DNA of 64,000 nucleotides, taken from Hephaestia caeni (lineage in GTDB: Bacteria; Pseudomonadota; Alphaproteobacteria; Sphingomonadales; Sphingomonadaceae). The position numbers and the translations under genes are program-made. The notes beneath the pieces are model-generated. The model was not told where the DNA came from. It did not search any database and was given only the letters and a program-made list of their open reading frames with translations. Position 1 is the stretch's first letter; each line of letters starts with the position of its first letter. The DNA is taken from positions 911,306 to 975,305 of the forward strand of contig NZ_QXDC01000002.1 in assembly GCF_003550065.1 (NCBI RefSeq), given 5' to 3'. This document shows positions 52,374 through 61,400 of this stretch, one piece after another.

Positions 52374-53930
52374 ATGGGGGACAGTGAGCATGACAAACTC
52401 GCATCGGAAGTTGAACGCGCATGCCGCATCTCCGATACCCTCTACGCCCTGAATCCCTTCCTTACCCAGCAGAACTTCTACTCCCAACAGCTGCGCGCGC
52501 TGGCGCTCGTTGCAGCCTTGGCGAAGCAGCTCTCGCCCGGCAAGCGCAACGTCTGCGTTGTCGGTGCTGGAATCGCCGGGCGCACCCTCGCTGCCGGCTT
52601 CGCGAGCCTGGGCGCCAGCGTTCGGCTCATCGAGGCCCGGCGCACACCATTCGAACGCTATCGGAACGCAGCCCATAGGGAACTGCATCCCAACATCATT
52701 TTTTGGCCCGCACAACATCCGACACCTGCAACGGCCTTACCGTTCCTCAACTGGGCTCAGGCAACCGCCGACAAGGTCGTCGAAGATCTGGAGAAGGAAT
52801 GGGCCAACGGATTCGCCGACAAAGTCAGCCTCATCCATGACCGAGCGACGGCGGTTCGCCATGATGCAAACGGGATCACCGTGGAACTCGAAAATGGCGA
52901 GCCCATCGAGGCCGATCTCGCCGTTCTCGCGACAGGATTCAAAGCGGAGCGTAGCTTCGGCACGCTCCCCTCACCTAGCTACTGGTCCCCGAACGCAGTC
53001 GCCGACGAAGGCAATACGATCCTCGTCAGCGGCTCAGGCGACGGCGGGCTCATTGATGTCCTCTCGCCAATCCTTGGAACCAGGGTCACACGCGCCGCGC
53101 ACATGCTCGCGGTTGCTTTGTCTGACAGTCCGCTCAAGGAAGATGTCGCAAAGGTCGAAGCAGAACGAACCTCAAGAATGATAGCGGGCACTCGCGATAG
53201 CGAGGATCCGTGCGCCTTCTACCGAAAGGTGCAATTCGCCCAGGAAACGGAAGACAAGTTGTCCGTACTGGCGGGATCCCACGAGCATCTCTCCAGCAGA
53301 GAGATCACTCTTCTCTACCAAAGCGTGAGTCCGTACTCGTTTACGGCCGCCCCCATAAACAAGCTCCTGCTGGCCTATTTCAGCAATGGACCCAGAAAAT
53401 ATGTCAAAAGCGTCAAAGGCGAGCTCCGCAATGGCGGTGGACAACATATGATGGCCTCCAATGACGGAGCCAGCGAACCGCTCGATCCACCCTGCGCGTT
53501 CGATCGCGTCATTGTCAGGCATGGCGCTGAACCCGCTGCTGCAGACCTGCTCACGCCGGCCGAACTCACCTCCCTGAAAGAAAAAGCCGTTGAGCATTCT
53601 GCGGCGGCCGACGTGAAAGACTATGACCAGACAATCTTCCGCTGGACAAAAGACGGGATGCGCAAATCAGGCGTTCGCCTCGAGGTGATGCGCCGTGCAA
53701 TCCACCGCCAACTCAACCACGTCGCCTCGGCCTACGATCTCATCATCAAGCGTTCCATCATACTCGATGAGTGCTTCACCAATGCTAGGCCGATAAGAAT
53801 CGAACTGGACGCAGACGATCGGAAGAAGGCCGAACAGCTCCGCCTGTTTCCTCTACGTCTAGGTCCGACTACAGTGAAAGTTGGCCCCGTGAACATCCAT
53901 CGCAATAGGCCTCCCGATGACGAAGCGTAG
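52374..53930 (+). CDS. FAD/NAD(P)-binding oxidoreductase-like protein
   Basis: 518 aa from the ATG at 52374 (AAGGA five bases upstream); ATG at 52311 is possible. A dinucleotide fold (NVCVVGAGIAGRTLAAGFAS, then IEARRTPFERY) sits near residue 60, with an ATG-type motif (LAVLATGFKAERSFG) and a second Gly-rich loop (LVSGSGDGGLIDV). The C-terminal 200 residues are helical and unfamiliar. Next gene overlaps by 14 bases, so they act together. No pathway can be named. Confidence 0.68.
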   Translation: MGDSEHDKLASEVERACRISDTLYALNPFLTQQNFYSQQLRALALVAALAKQLSPGKRNVCVVGAGIAGRTLAAGFASLGASVRLIEARRTPFERYRNAAHRELHPNIIFWPAQHPTPATALPFLNWAQATADKVVEDLEKEWANGFADKVSLIHDRATAVRHDANGITVELENGEPIEADLAVLATGFKAERSFGTLPSPSYWSPNAVADEGNTILVSGSGDGGLIDVLSPILGTRVTRAAHMLAVALSDSPLKEDVAKVEAERTSRMIAGTRDSEDPCAFYRKVQFAQETEDKLSVLAGSHEHLSSREITLLYQSVSPYSFTAAPINKLLLAYFSNGPRKYVKSVKGELRNGGGQHMMASNDGASEPLDPPCAFDRVIVRHGAEPAAADLLTPAELTSLKEKAVEHSAAADVKDYDQTIFRWTKDGMRKSGVRLEVMRRAIHRQLNHVASAYDLIIKRSIILDECFTNARPIRIELDADDRKKAEQLRLFPLRLGPTTVKVGPVNIHRNRPPDDEA

Positions 53931-54762
53931 CGGCCTTGCAGAACCCGGCCGAAACGCGAGCAATGCGCTCCGCCTCGGTACGATCATAAAAATCGGCATC
54001 GCCGGGCATCGAGATGCCCGCATGATGATCTCCGCGATCATCACGCGCGCAGACGTCGACGACGACAATCTCTATGTGCTGCTGACCGCTCATTCCCATA
54101 TCGTGCCCAACGAGGACGAGGTTGCCTGCACGCTGATCCGAGGACCCGGCAAGTCGCGGCTTCCACTGGGAACCCTGGTTCCTCCCGAAACGGTGCTTGG
54201 ACCGGGAAGCGCAAACCTAGGCTTCCATGTCATTCGCCTCGAGGCCACACCCCTTTTCAACAACCTCAGGGAGAACGCCAAGCCACTCGCCACCGTCCGC
54301 AACTTTCGCAAGGGAATCTGGGATGAAGGCACGTTCAACGTGCGCAGGCTCAACGACCTCAGCTGGATCGATGAACCAGATTCGGAGCAACCGGGCGGAC
54401 ACCGGAGATCATCAAATCGGCAATCGCTCCGGCATACCCTCAATCGCAAAGGACGGGTTGCCGGTGACCTGGATGAGGTCCGCATACCCGACCTCGGCAC
54501 GACGCTCGCCTATTCCTATTGCGGTCTGGTAACCCGGGGTCGGAACCGCCCACTCGCAGAACCCCAAGCGCTTGGAGCGCCGGTGATCTCTGAAGCAGGA
54601 GCCCTTTCGGCAATAATCGTCGGTGCTGCCGATAGCGAAACTCTCGTCTACCCCGTCGAAGAGCTCTGCAAAGGTCGGGCGATTGAATTCGTCACGCTTG
54701 GCGAGGACTGGCCCAAAGTCAAGATTGCGGGCGCCCGTCACCTGCTTCGCCAAACCGGTTAG
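53917..54762 (+). CDS. Degenerate trypsin-like protein coupled to the FAD protein
   Basis: 281 aa, overlapping the FAD gene by 14 bases. Two stretches resemble a chymotrypsin fold: YVLLTAHSHIV (residues 53-63, with a His at the usual place) and LGAPVISEAGALSAIIVGA (219-237), which fits the region around the catalytic Ser, here replaced by Leu. There is no signal peptide, so it is probably cytoplasmic. I read it as an inactive protease-like binding or sensor protein; the fold assignment is tentative. Confidence 0.5.
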   Translation: MTKRSGLAEPGRNASNALRLGTIIKIGIAGHRDARMMISAIITRADVDDDNLYVLLTAHSHIVPNEDEVACTLIRGPGKSRLPLGTLVPPETVLGPGSANLGFHVIRLEATPLFNNLRENAKPLATVRNFRKGIWDEGTFNVRRLNDLSWIDEPDSEQPGGHRRSSNRQSLRHTLNRKGRVAGDLDEVRIPDLGTTLAYSYCGLVTRGRNRPLAEPQALGAPVISEAGALSAIIVGAADSETLVYPVEELCKGRAIEFVTLGEDWPKVKIAGARHLLRQTG

Positions 54763-55305
54763 CGACCGACGGACTACCACCTTAGTTCGCGAGATCTGCC
54801 GCCTTATCGAATCACTCACCTCGTCGATGAGGCGCTCCTCGACTGCCTTGACAGGCTCGTCCCCTTCGAACGTCACCCATTCTTCCATGCCTGACCAAAA
54901 AATCGCGTCCAAAATGGATGGACATTGTCAATTTGCTTCGCGCCGACGATCCGCCCAATCGCAACGAATACGGCGACCGCGCTCCATACGCAGATCGGGG
55001 TCACTGCTGCAGAATGGATCGCGCCCTTACGGAACGGCCTTGGCGCCGCCCCGCAAGTCAGCCTGATCGCTTTCTCAACGCGACACGCAGGTACCGATTC
55101 GGAGCAGCTGCATATGAACATTTCAGATTCGTGACGCGCGCTTGTCCCCGCCAAAAGTCACGAGCAAAGCGTAACAAAAATTGCTTGAAATTGTATCTTT
55201 CGGTCACTGCAGCCCGATTGAGACGCACCCCCACAGCCTTGCCCGCCATAGAGGCATGTGATTGACTGGTCTCACTAACAGGCCTTTTCCGGGGGTCCGG
55301 CTAAA
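54763..55305. other. Gene-poor region with a possible decayed coding tail
   Basis: 543 bases. The reading frame of the preceding gene stays protein-like beyond its TAG (YRITHLVDEALLDCLDRLVP, then after one TGA a 60-residue stretch such as IGVTAAEWIAPLRNGLGAAP to a stop at 55137) with GC-rich third positions. No credible ribosome-binding site or start. It could be a remnant of a longer ancestor or a fragment of another gene. From 55138 to 55305 I see nothing certain. Confidence 0.3.
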
Positions 55306-55809
55306 ATGTCCTGCATCGAAATGGACGCCAACAGGTTTCGCACCCCCTGCCGGTCGCCGGGCGGAGTGCTGCGTATCCGGCCCCTGATGGAAACGAGATC
55401 AATGAGAAGCCATTCGCTCGCCAGGGCAACAGGAATTCCCCCCTCCCGGCTTGAAACCCTTCTCAACAAGAACCCCGATGACGTTACAGCCATCACCGTC
55501 TCCGAACTCGAGAACATCATCACTGCTCTCAATCTAGACGCTTTGGAGGCCATCCTCCGAGCGGACACGTTCAACCTCATTCCCGATGATCGTCGCGATC
55601 GTTACGAACCAATCATCCATGTCCTCAGCGCCATTTTCAGAGAAGTCTCCGCAACCGTCTTACAAGCTGCCGTGGAGCTGGACACCATCGGTGATCCCGA
55701 GGTGAAATCCGAATGGACCCCTGTTCTGAAAGACGTGATCCTTCAGCGTATCGTCAAAGAAATCGCCGTAGCTGCCGGCCACCGCACACGTTGGATGCTC
55801 GATGTTTAA
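55306..55809 (+). CDS. Small protein with possible Xre-like helix-turn-helix
   Basis: 167 aa; start unclear (55306, or 55393 giving about 138 aa). Residues 35-75 (HSLARATGIPPSRLETLLNK, ITVSELENIITALNLD) have the layout of a Cro/Xre HTH. The rest is helical with no motif. Alone between a gene-poor region and the EEP nuclease gene; may be a transcriptional regulator. Confidence 0.5.
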   Translation: MSCIEMDANRFRTPCRSPGGVLRIRPLMETRSMRSHSLARATGIPPSRLETLLNKNPDDVTAITVSELENIITALNLDALEAILRADTFNLIPDDRRDRYEPIIHVLSAIFREVSATVLQAAVELDTIGDPEVKSEWTPVLKDVILQRIVKEIAVAAGHRTRWMLDV

Positions 55810-55902
55810 CCCTCGATGCGCTCGGACTAACCCGGAAATGTCATGGCGATCGTTTAATCGGCATTCACCAGCGATACTATTGAACGCGAGGGGGTGAACA
55901 CC

Positions 55903-57015
55903 ATGAAGCTTGCTGTCTACAATGTCGAAAACCTGTTCGACCGCGCCAAGGCCATGAACCTCGACAGCTGGGAGGAAGGGCGCCCGGTATTGGAGAAGTT
56001 CGCCGAGCTGAACGGCCTTCTCGGCGAGATCGACTATACCCAAAGCGATAAGAACCGAATGGTCGAGCTGATGCACGATCTCGGCCTCGCGAAATCTGAC
56101 ACCGGACCCTTCGTTATCCTACGCCGCAACCGCGGCGGGTTGCTACGCCGCCCGACGACCGGTGGAATCGTCATCGACGCAAACGGCCGCGCCGATTGGG
56201 TCGGCTCGCTCGAGCTGCGTGACGCGCCGGTCAACGAACATGCAATGCGCAACACCGCGCGAGTCATAATGGACCTTGAAGCCGATGTGCTCGGCGTAGT
56301 CGAAGCAGAAAGCCGACCGGTGCTTTCGGCGTTCAATACCGAGATCCTGCCCGCGCTCGGCGGTCAGCCCTTCCGCCACGTCATGCTGATCGACGGCAAT
56401 GACGAGCGCGGGATAGATGTAGGCCTGATGAGCCGCAAGGGCTATCCGATCGGCACGCTGCGCAGCCATGTCGACGATTGCCTGCCGAACGGCCAGCCCG
56501 TATTCTCGCGCGACTGCGCGCAGTTCGAGGTGACCACGCCGAGCGGTGCGAGGCTGCTCGTGCTGGTCAATCACCTCAAGAGCAAGGGCTATGGCGGCAC
56601 CGCCGCCTCGAACGCGAAGCGCAAGGCCCAGGCCGAACGCATCGCCGAAATCTACAAGACGCTCACCGACAACGGCGCGCAGCACATCGCGATCATCGGC
56701 GACCTGAACGATACGCCCGCCAGCGCGCCACTCAAACCTTTGCTCAGCGACACCGACCTGCAGGACATTTTTACACACCCCGCGTTCGACAACGGTGGCT
56801 GGCCGGGTACCTACGATCTGTGCAACGAGATCAACAAAATCGACTATCTGCTTCTCTCACCCGATCTATTCGACCGAGTGCAAGCTGGTGGCCTCTGCCG
56901 CAAGGGCATGTGGCCAGGCTCTCGACCGCGGCGCTGGGAACCCTATGCGGAAGTCGGGCGAAAGGCCGACGCCGCCTCCGACCACGCTGCGATCTGGGCC
57001 GAAATCGATATCTGA
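55903..57015 (+). CDS. Endonuclease/exonuclease/phosphatase (EEP) family protein
   Basis: 370 aa from the ATG at 55903 with GAGGGG upstream. All EEP landmarks are present in order: LAVYNVENLFD (Asn), VLGVVEAES (metal-binding Glu), LVLVNHLKSKGYGG, IIGDLNDTP (Asp/Asn pair), IDYLLLSPDLFD and SDHAAIWAEI (catalytic Asp-His). No signal peptide, so a cytoplasmic nuclease or phosphodiesterase. The substrate cannot be told from sequence. Confidence 0.85.
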   Translation: MKLAVYNVENLFDRAKAMNLDSWEEGRPVLEKFAELNGLLGEIDYTQSDKNRMVELMHDLGLAKSDTGPFVILRRNRGGLLRRPTTGGIVIDANGRADWVGSLELRDAPVNEHAMRNTARVIMDLEADVLGVVEAESRPVLSAFNTEILPALGGQPFRHVMLIDGNDERGIDVGLMSRKGYPIGTLRSHVDDCLPNGQPVFSRDCAQFEVTTPSGARLLVLVNHLKSKGYGGTAASNAKRKAQAERIAEIYKTLTDNGAQHIAIIGDLNDTPASAPLKPLLSDTDLQDIFTHPAFDNGGWPGTYDLCNEINKIDYLLLSPDLFDRVQAGGLCRKGMWPGSRPRRWEPYAEVGRKADAASDHAAIWAEIDI

Positions 57016-57113
57016 TCAACGACGCTGACCACGCCGCACCGATCTGGTCTTGGCCAGTCATAGCACCTAGACTCTGTCGGACTGCTCGGCGACGCTTGGC
57101 AATGGAGTTCCAT

Positions 57114-57590
57114 ATGGACCACGCGATCAATATCCCCCTCTCGATCCCCAGCGATCTCACCGCCTTTTTCCGTATCGCTCGTGACGAGGAAGAAGCAGAG
57201 GAAATGGCGACGTTCGATCGGGAGACACTCGGCCCCTGCGTCGAAAATTATTTCGCAGGGCTTCAAACGCCCGATGGTCAGATCGTCGTCAGCCTGACGC
57301 TACCTCCCAAGCTGGTCCAGTCCGTCGTTCTATCCAACGCCCTCTTTGGCATCGATATCGGTGAGGACGGCCTGGTGACCTGCTTTCCGCATTCTATGGA
57401 AATGGAGGCAGTCGCCGAAGCCGATCGAACCGCCAAGAGCTTCGAAAAGCGCCATATTGACGAGCTTGTCGGCACCATGCTCGAAAATGTCGATCCAGAA
57501 TTCGCTGGCGACCTGGATGATCTAAAAGACCGGCTCACTCGGTCATTGGCGATGGTCGACAAGGCCATCCAGACGCGCGACGGTTCATAA
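57114..57590 (+). CDS. Acidic protein of unknown function
   Basis: 158 aa from the ATG at 57114 (GGAG six bases upstream); a larger open frame reaching back into the EEP gene is a shadow. Acidic and soluble (IARDEEEAEEMATFDRETLG), with a C-terminal helix-rich end. No family recognised. It lies about 100 bases after the EEP nuclease in the same direction. Confidence 0.6.
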   Translation: MDHAINIPLSIPSDLTAFFRIARDEEEAEEMATFDRETLGPCVENYFAGLQTPDGQIVVSLTLPPKLVQSVVLSNALFGIDIGEDGLVTCFPHSMEMEAVAEADRTAKSFEKRHIDELVGTMLENVDPEFAGDLDDLKDRLTRSLAMVDKAIQTRDGS

Positions 57591-57625
57591 GGCCGGCCCC
57601 CAATCCCAATAGCCGCTATCTTTCG

Positions 57626-58633
57626 TCAGGCAGACCAGCGTTGGCGCCCGATGATCGTCCGCAACCGCCGGCTTGCCACGGAATCGAGCGCTGCAACTGC
57701 ACTGACCCCGGCCCGCGCCAGAGCTTGCCTCGCATGCGCAGAAGCATTGTCGAGTTCGAGCTTCTCTTGCTCGGCCGCATCGAGGAGGGCATCGATGCGG
57801 ATAAAGTCGGCCAAATCCATTTGCGGCAGTAAGTCCATCACGTGGTCCGTTTGGCTGCGCATCGCCAAAGTCAGCAATCGCGCCGGCGGCCGCGTTGCCC
57901 AGGATAATAGCCCTGCAGCGCCCGGATGGTCATCGCCATAGGGGCTTTTCAGCGAAACCGCCGTGGTGCCGATGCTGACCAGATGAAGATCGCTTAGCGC
58001 TAGATGCGGCCACGTCTGGCGTGCGATCATGACCGCACAAAGATCGGGCGCATTGGCATAAAGCCCACCGTCGACATAGCGACGACCCGTCTGGGCAATG
58101 CGATGAGCAGGGAAATAGGTCGGCGCTGAGGCGCTGGCGAGAACCGCGTCGCGCAACTTTATGGATCGGTGAACCGGGTTCACGTTCGTGAACACAACCG
58201 GCTGGCCGTTCGTCTCGTCGATTGCGGGAAATGCCACGATCCCATCAAGCTCACCGAGCTCGGGATCAGCATCACCCATCGCCCTCGCAACCGCGTCCTC
58301 AAGCGGTCCCCGCTCGTATTTCGCCTTGAACGCCCAGCGCAGCTTCCCCCGCCACCCGCGGTCAGGAAAGATCTTCGGGCCTTCCTCATCGAACATCGCG
58401 CTTAGTTCAGCGGGAGTGCGCCCCATGAGCAGTCCCGCCACGCACAACGCTCCCGCGGAGGTTCCAGCCATCACTTCGAATGCCTCGCGCACGGGCAGCC
58501 GCGCGGGATTGCCTCCAACCGGAACGCTGCGCCAGTCTTGCAGCCGCTCGAGCACCGCCGTCGTGAAACGCGCCATGATGCCCCCGCCCGTCAACGCCAA
58601 TATGGCAACACTGCGAGGACGTGGCGGTCGCAT
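57626..58633 (-). CDS. Patatin-like phospholipase
   Basis: 335 aa. Oxyanion glycines LTGGGIM (residues 14-20), nucleophile elbow GTSAG with Ser59, and the dyad Asp in VDGGLYANAP (Asp188): all parts of an active patatin lipase. The family cleaves acyl chains of membrane phospholipids. It starts three bases after the PIN-domain gene, so it belongs to an antitoxin-PIN-patatin operon. CapV of CBASS shares the fold, but no nucleotide cyclase is present here. Confidence 0.85.
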   Translation of the reverse strand: MRPPRPRSVAILALTGGGIMARFTTAVLERLQDWRSVPVGGNPARLPVREAFEVMAGTSAGALCVAGLLMGRTPAELSAMFDEEGPKIFPDRGWRGKLRWAFKAKYERGPLEDAVARAMGDADPELGELDGIVAFPAIDETNGQPVVFTNVNPVHRSIKLRDAVLASASAPTYFPAHRIAQTGRRYVDGGLYANAPDLCAVMIARQTWPHLALSDLHLVSIGTTAVSLKSPYGDDHPGAAGLLSWATRPPARLLTLAMRSQTDHVMDLLPQMDLADFIRIDALLDAAEQEKLELDNASAHARQALARAGVSAVAALDSVASRRLRTIIGRQRWSA

Positions 58634-58636
58634 CGC

Positions 58637-59107
58637 TCAGTCGGCGGGAGAAATGACGCGCAGCGACAGCCGCCCGCTCTCCGGAGGGATCGCGGCTGCG
58701 AACGCTTCCCATGCCGCACTGTTCTCGACGACGACAAGATCCATGTTGTGCTGAACCGCAATTGCCGCTGCAACGAGGTCCATCTCGCCGATCTCTTCCT
58801 CAGCCGCGCCGACGCTCAGCAGGTCTGCCAGGATCTCAGCCGACTTCAGGTCGAATTCCGCAGTGAGTACCGACTCACGCTTGTCGATCCGCAATTCCCG
58901 AGCGAGATCGTCGTAGCGGCGCTCCAGCGTCTTGCGATCGGCAGGATCGACCGTCGGGTCCATGCGAATAGCATCGAGTGCCTGCGCCATCGTTGTGATC
59001 GCGATCAGGGGTCGGACCCGTTCCTCCTCGATCCACTTGGTGAGCGGATCGAGGGGGTTCGCGGCGAGCAAGCGCAGGACGCTGCCCGATGTCAAAATGT
59101 AGGACAT
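58637..59107 (-). CDS. PIN-domain (VapC-like) protein, active site possibly degenerate
   Basis: 156 aa, 12 bases after the putative antitoxin. The end EIGEMDLVAAAIAVQHNMDLVVVEN matches the PIN pattern D-(x)-IAAxA...LVTxN. The start reads MSYILTSGSVL where PIN toxins normally have LLDTN, so the first metal-binding Asp is missing, and the second acidic position (E in TLAEL) is not evident in TTMAQALDA. It may be an inactive or altered RNase toxin. Confidence 0.65.
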   Translation of the reverse strand: MSYILTSGSVLRLLAANPLDPLTKWIEEERVRPLIAITTMAQALDAIRMDPTVDPADRKTLERRYDDLARELRIDKRESVLTAEFDLKSAEILADLLSVGAAEEEIGEMDLVAAAIAVQHNMDLVVVENSAAWEAFAAAIPPESGRLSLRVISPAD

Positions 59108-59119
59108 GCGAGTGTTTGG

Positions 59120-59578
59120 TCAGACGCCGTGGCGCTCGCCGGCAAGCGCCGGAACGCTCGCTCGTTCGGAGCGCCGGCGACGATCCGACCTACGCGGCGA
59201 TAGAACCGGGAGTTCGGCACCGGCATCGATCATGCGCATGCGCGCCGTAATCGGCACGAAATCGTCCTCATCGTCCTGGGCCGCCTCGAGCGTTTCCGCG
59301 AACTTGTCGATCGGTATGATCACATAAGCTTGTGCCCGCTCGCCACCGCGCGCCTGCACCGTGACGATCTGCGGGGTTTCGGACGATGCGCGCAACCGGC
59401 CCGGCAGCTTGTCCTTGGTATCACGCTGTGTCGCGATCGCATGCTCATCGATACGCGCGACATAATGACCGATGGCATTGCCGTGCGCCAGCAATCCCTG
59501 CGCAGCCGCGCGGACGCGCGCGATCCACGTCTGTGTTGTATCGGTGCCGTCCTCGGTCCGCTCGCGCAAAGCGCCCAT
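59120..59578 (-). CDS. Putative antitoxin of the PIN gene (Phd/YefM-like)
   Basis: 152 aa from the ATG at 59578, with AAGGAG seven bases upstream. The stretch AYVIIPIDKFAETLEAAQDD resembles the Phd/YefM core (VVLxSxxxYExLxExLE). A basic helical N terminus precedes it and an Arg-rich tail follows. Place and direction before a PIN gene support an antitoxin role; family match is loose and the protein is longer than usual (about 80 aa). Confidence 0.55.
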   Translation of the reverse strand: MGALRERTEDGTDTTQTWIARVRAAAQGLLAHGNAIGHYVARIDEHAIATQRDTKDKLPGRLRASSETPQIVTVQARGGERAQAYVIIPIDKFAETLEAAQDDEDDFVPITARMRMIDAGAELPVLSPRRSDRRRRSERASVPALAGERHGV

Positions 59579-59699
59579 CGCGCATCTCCTTCGCTGCCAT
59601 GTGGCCTCAAGTTGGGAATAATGAGGCCACATGTCAAGTGAAATATGGTAAGCCCGGAAAGCGCCGATCGGTAACGATCCTCCGCAACACCGTGGTTGT

Positions 59700-60290
59700 T
59701 CATCCTCCGCTGACGATGAGCGCTAGCACCACCATGGACGCCCGTCCCAACAAGATCGAGATCACAAAGATGGCAAGGTAGAATATGACGTCCACAAACA
59801 TGTCCGAGAATTCAAGGCTTGGCAGAGGCCGCGCCGGCAGCGACCGGACACAGCTTCGCGGAGTCGCTGCGCGCGGTGGTGCCGCGCTCTTGCGCTTCTT
59901 TTGTCGCTTAGCCGGAGAGCGTGCAAGAGAGGTCCGCGACGTTCCCACTGGACGATCCGGCGGTGGTTCTCCCCATTCTGCTAGGCGCGAGAGCTTGAAG
60001 CGCATGATGCGAAGCGCCTTGTTCTGCATCTGACGCACGCGCTCCGAACCGACCCCCATCTCCTCGCCCACGGCACGGAGCGACAGAGCAGGACCATCGT
60101 AAAGGCCAAAGCGCAAACGGATGACGCGCTCCAGGCGCGGGCTTTGAAGCGCACGCAAGGCGAGCTTGACCGCTTCGCGATTGGCGGTCGCGATCTCGAC
60201 GGTAAGAGCATCAGGCGCAGGTTCATCGCCGCACTCATGCCACGATAAAATACAACTTTCCCGATCATCCTTTTCCAGATCACAAGGCAT
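59700..60290 (-). CDS. Sigma-70 region 4-like protein with C-terminal membrane segment
   Basis: 196 aa from the ATG at 60290 (GAGG upstream; GTG at 60305 possible). Residues 45-105 match sigma-70 region 4 (ALRALQSPRLERVIRLRFGL, LSLRAVGEEMGVGSERVRQMQNKALRIMR). A basic linker (PAKRQKKRKSAAPPRAATPR) follows and the last 33 residues (MFVDVIFYLAIFVISILLGR, then a second hydrophobic run) are clearly membrane-like. No region 2, so it cannot act as a full sigma factor. A membrane-tethered DNA-binding regulator is the simplest reading. Confidence 0.65.
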   Translation of the reverse strand: MPCDLEKDDRESCILSWHECGDEPAPDALTVEIATANREAVKLALRALQSPRLERVIRLRFGLYDGPALSLRAVGEEMGVGSERVRQMQNKALRIMRFKLSRLAEWGEPPPDRPVGTSRTSLARSPAKRQKKRKSAAPPRAATPRSCVRSLPARPLPSLEFSDMFVDVIFYLAIFVISILLGRASMVVLALIVSGG

Positions 60291-60685
60291 AGAATTCTGC
60301 CTCACGATTCACGAATGAACCGCGCTCCATAGTTTGCGTGTGAGCAATAAATTGAAGCTATATGGCGGCTTTACCGCTCGTCAATATAGCCATCCGCTTG
60401 AAACTCGCGGGCGTTAAGTGGAGTGAGACACAACAACACACAATGAAACGCAATGGCACACGTCAGCGAACGCAAAAATACTTGAATAAATATTTTTACT
60501 TTGCTTGCCTTTGGCACCCAGACATCCAGTGATACCCTTCATCTATGTCCGCGAGAGCTGTGCTGGACCCGCGAATCGCTCCCAGGCACCGCAGCAGTGC
60601 GGAGCAATTACCATGGGACAGGAATGGCTGACTATGCGACGGATCAGGCCACTGATGAAACGCCACTTCAGCTACGGAGCCGACG
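60291..60685. promoter_or_regulatory. Divergent AT-rich intergenic region
   Basis: 395 bases between the sigma-4-like gene and the hypothetical gene to the right. The middle (60310-60520) is AT-rich with ACAC-rich stretches. It should hold promoters in both directions. A 63-codon frame ending at 60696 overlaps the next gene start but has no convincing features. Confidence 0.4.
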
Positions 60686-61072
60686 ATGCCCGATGAAACC
60701 CTCTCCGACGCCGAGAAGACCCGTTTCACCTTGGCCCTCGTCGAGCAATGCGTGCGCAACAGCTTCCTTGAAACGCTGCACGCCGGCACCGTGCCGGACA
60801 GCGCCACCGGCGATTATAGCGACGTCAAAGTCGTCACGCCCTATGGCGAGATACCCTGGACGCAATTGTCCCGCATCTCCGACACTGAGATGAAGACCTT
60901 GATGATCGAGATCACCAACAAGGTATTCACCTTCGTGACATACGCCGAGGACCTGGCTGTTCTGGGCCCTGCCAGGCGCTGGAACAAGCCAGAGATCGAT
61001 ACCGCCCTGGCGCGTCGGGCCGAACGGCGACGAGCCAGTCGACACGGCGGAGACGACGGTTCGCCCAAATAG
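60686..61072 (+). CDS. Hypothetical protein, 128 aa
   Basis: ATG at 60686 with GGAG six bases upstream. Soluble, mostly helical (DAEKTRFTLALVEQCVRNSF; TEMKTLMIEITNKVFTFVTY) with a basic C-terminal tail (RRAERRRASRHGG). No domain recognised. It stands alone between divergent regulatory DNA and a gene-free stretch. Confidence 0.6.
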   Translation: MPDETLSDAEKTRFTLALVEQCVRNSFLETLHAGTVPDSATGDYSDVKVVTPYGEIPWTQLSRISDTEMKTLMIEITNKVFTFVTYAEDLAVLGPARRWNKPEIDTALARRAERRRASRHGGDDGSPK

Positions 61073-61400
61073 CCGTTGCTCCATCACGGCATAGGTGGAT
61101 CGGCTCTGCCCCGCTTCCAAATTGACCGATAAAACCCTAGCCGACGGATTACGCGCCAGAGCCTGACGTTCGAGGATCTTGGCGCAGCGGAGATGCCGCC
61201 GACCAGACCCGCTAAAGCCGCAAGCTAGAGATCCGCAGGGCCTTCATACCAGCAGGCGCGCGCCGGCCGCACGGAGCCAAAGCAATTCGAGTGATCCTGC
61301 TACGACCGACGTATAGCCTATCGTCGACGACCTACCGGATATTACGTAGTGCGATGCTCAAGTCCGGACGGCATGCCGATCACAGGCCTTCGGAGCAGAT
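61073..61400. other. Intergenic region before phaC
   Basis: 328 bases, no ORF of interest on either strand and no recognisable RNA gene. GGAG five bases before the phaC ATG is the ribosome-binding site. Promoter not identified by eye. Confidence 0.4.

Noticed and set aside
54412..54912. 166-codon open frame on the minus strand
   Set aside because: Its N-terminal part looks protein-like, but most of it is antisense to the trypsin-like gene that is coupled to its neighbour; it has no ribosome-binding support.
56478..57101. Upstream extension of the frame of the acidic 158-aa protein
   Set aside because: Overlaps the EEP nuclease gene in another frame; shadow composition. ATG at 57114 has its own ribosome-binding site.
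57626..58633. CBASS (CapV-type) defence system
   Set aside because: The patatin has the right motifs but no cGAS/DncV-like cyclase, Cap2/Cap3 or sensor gene is in the neighbourhood.
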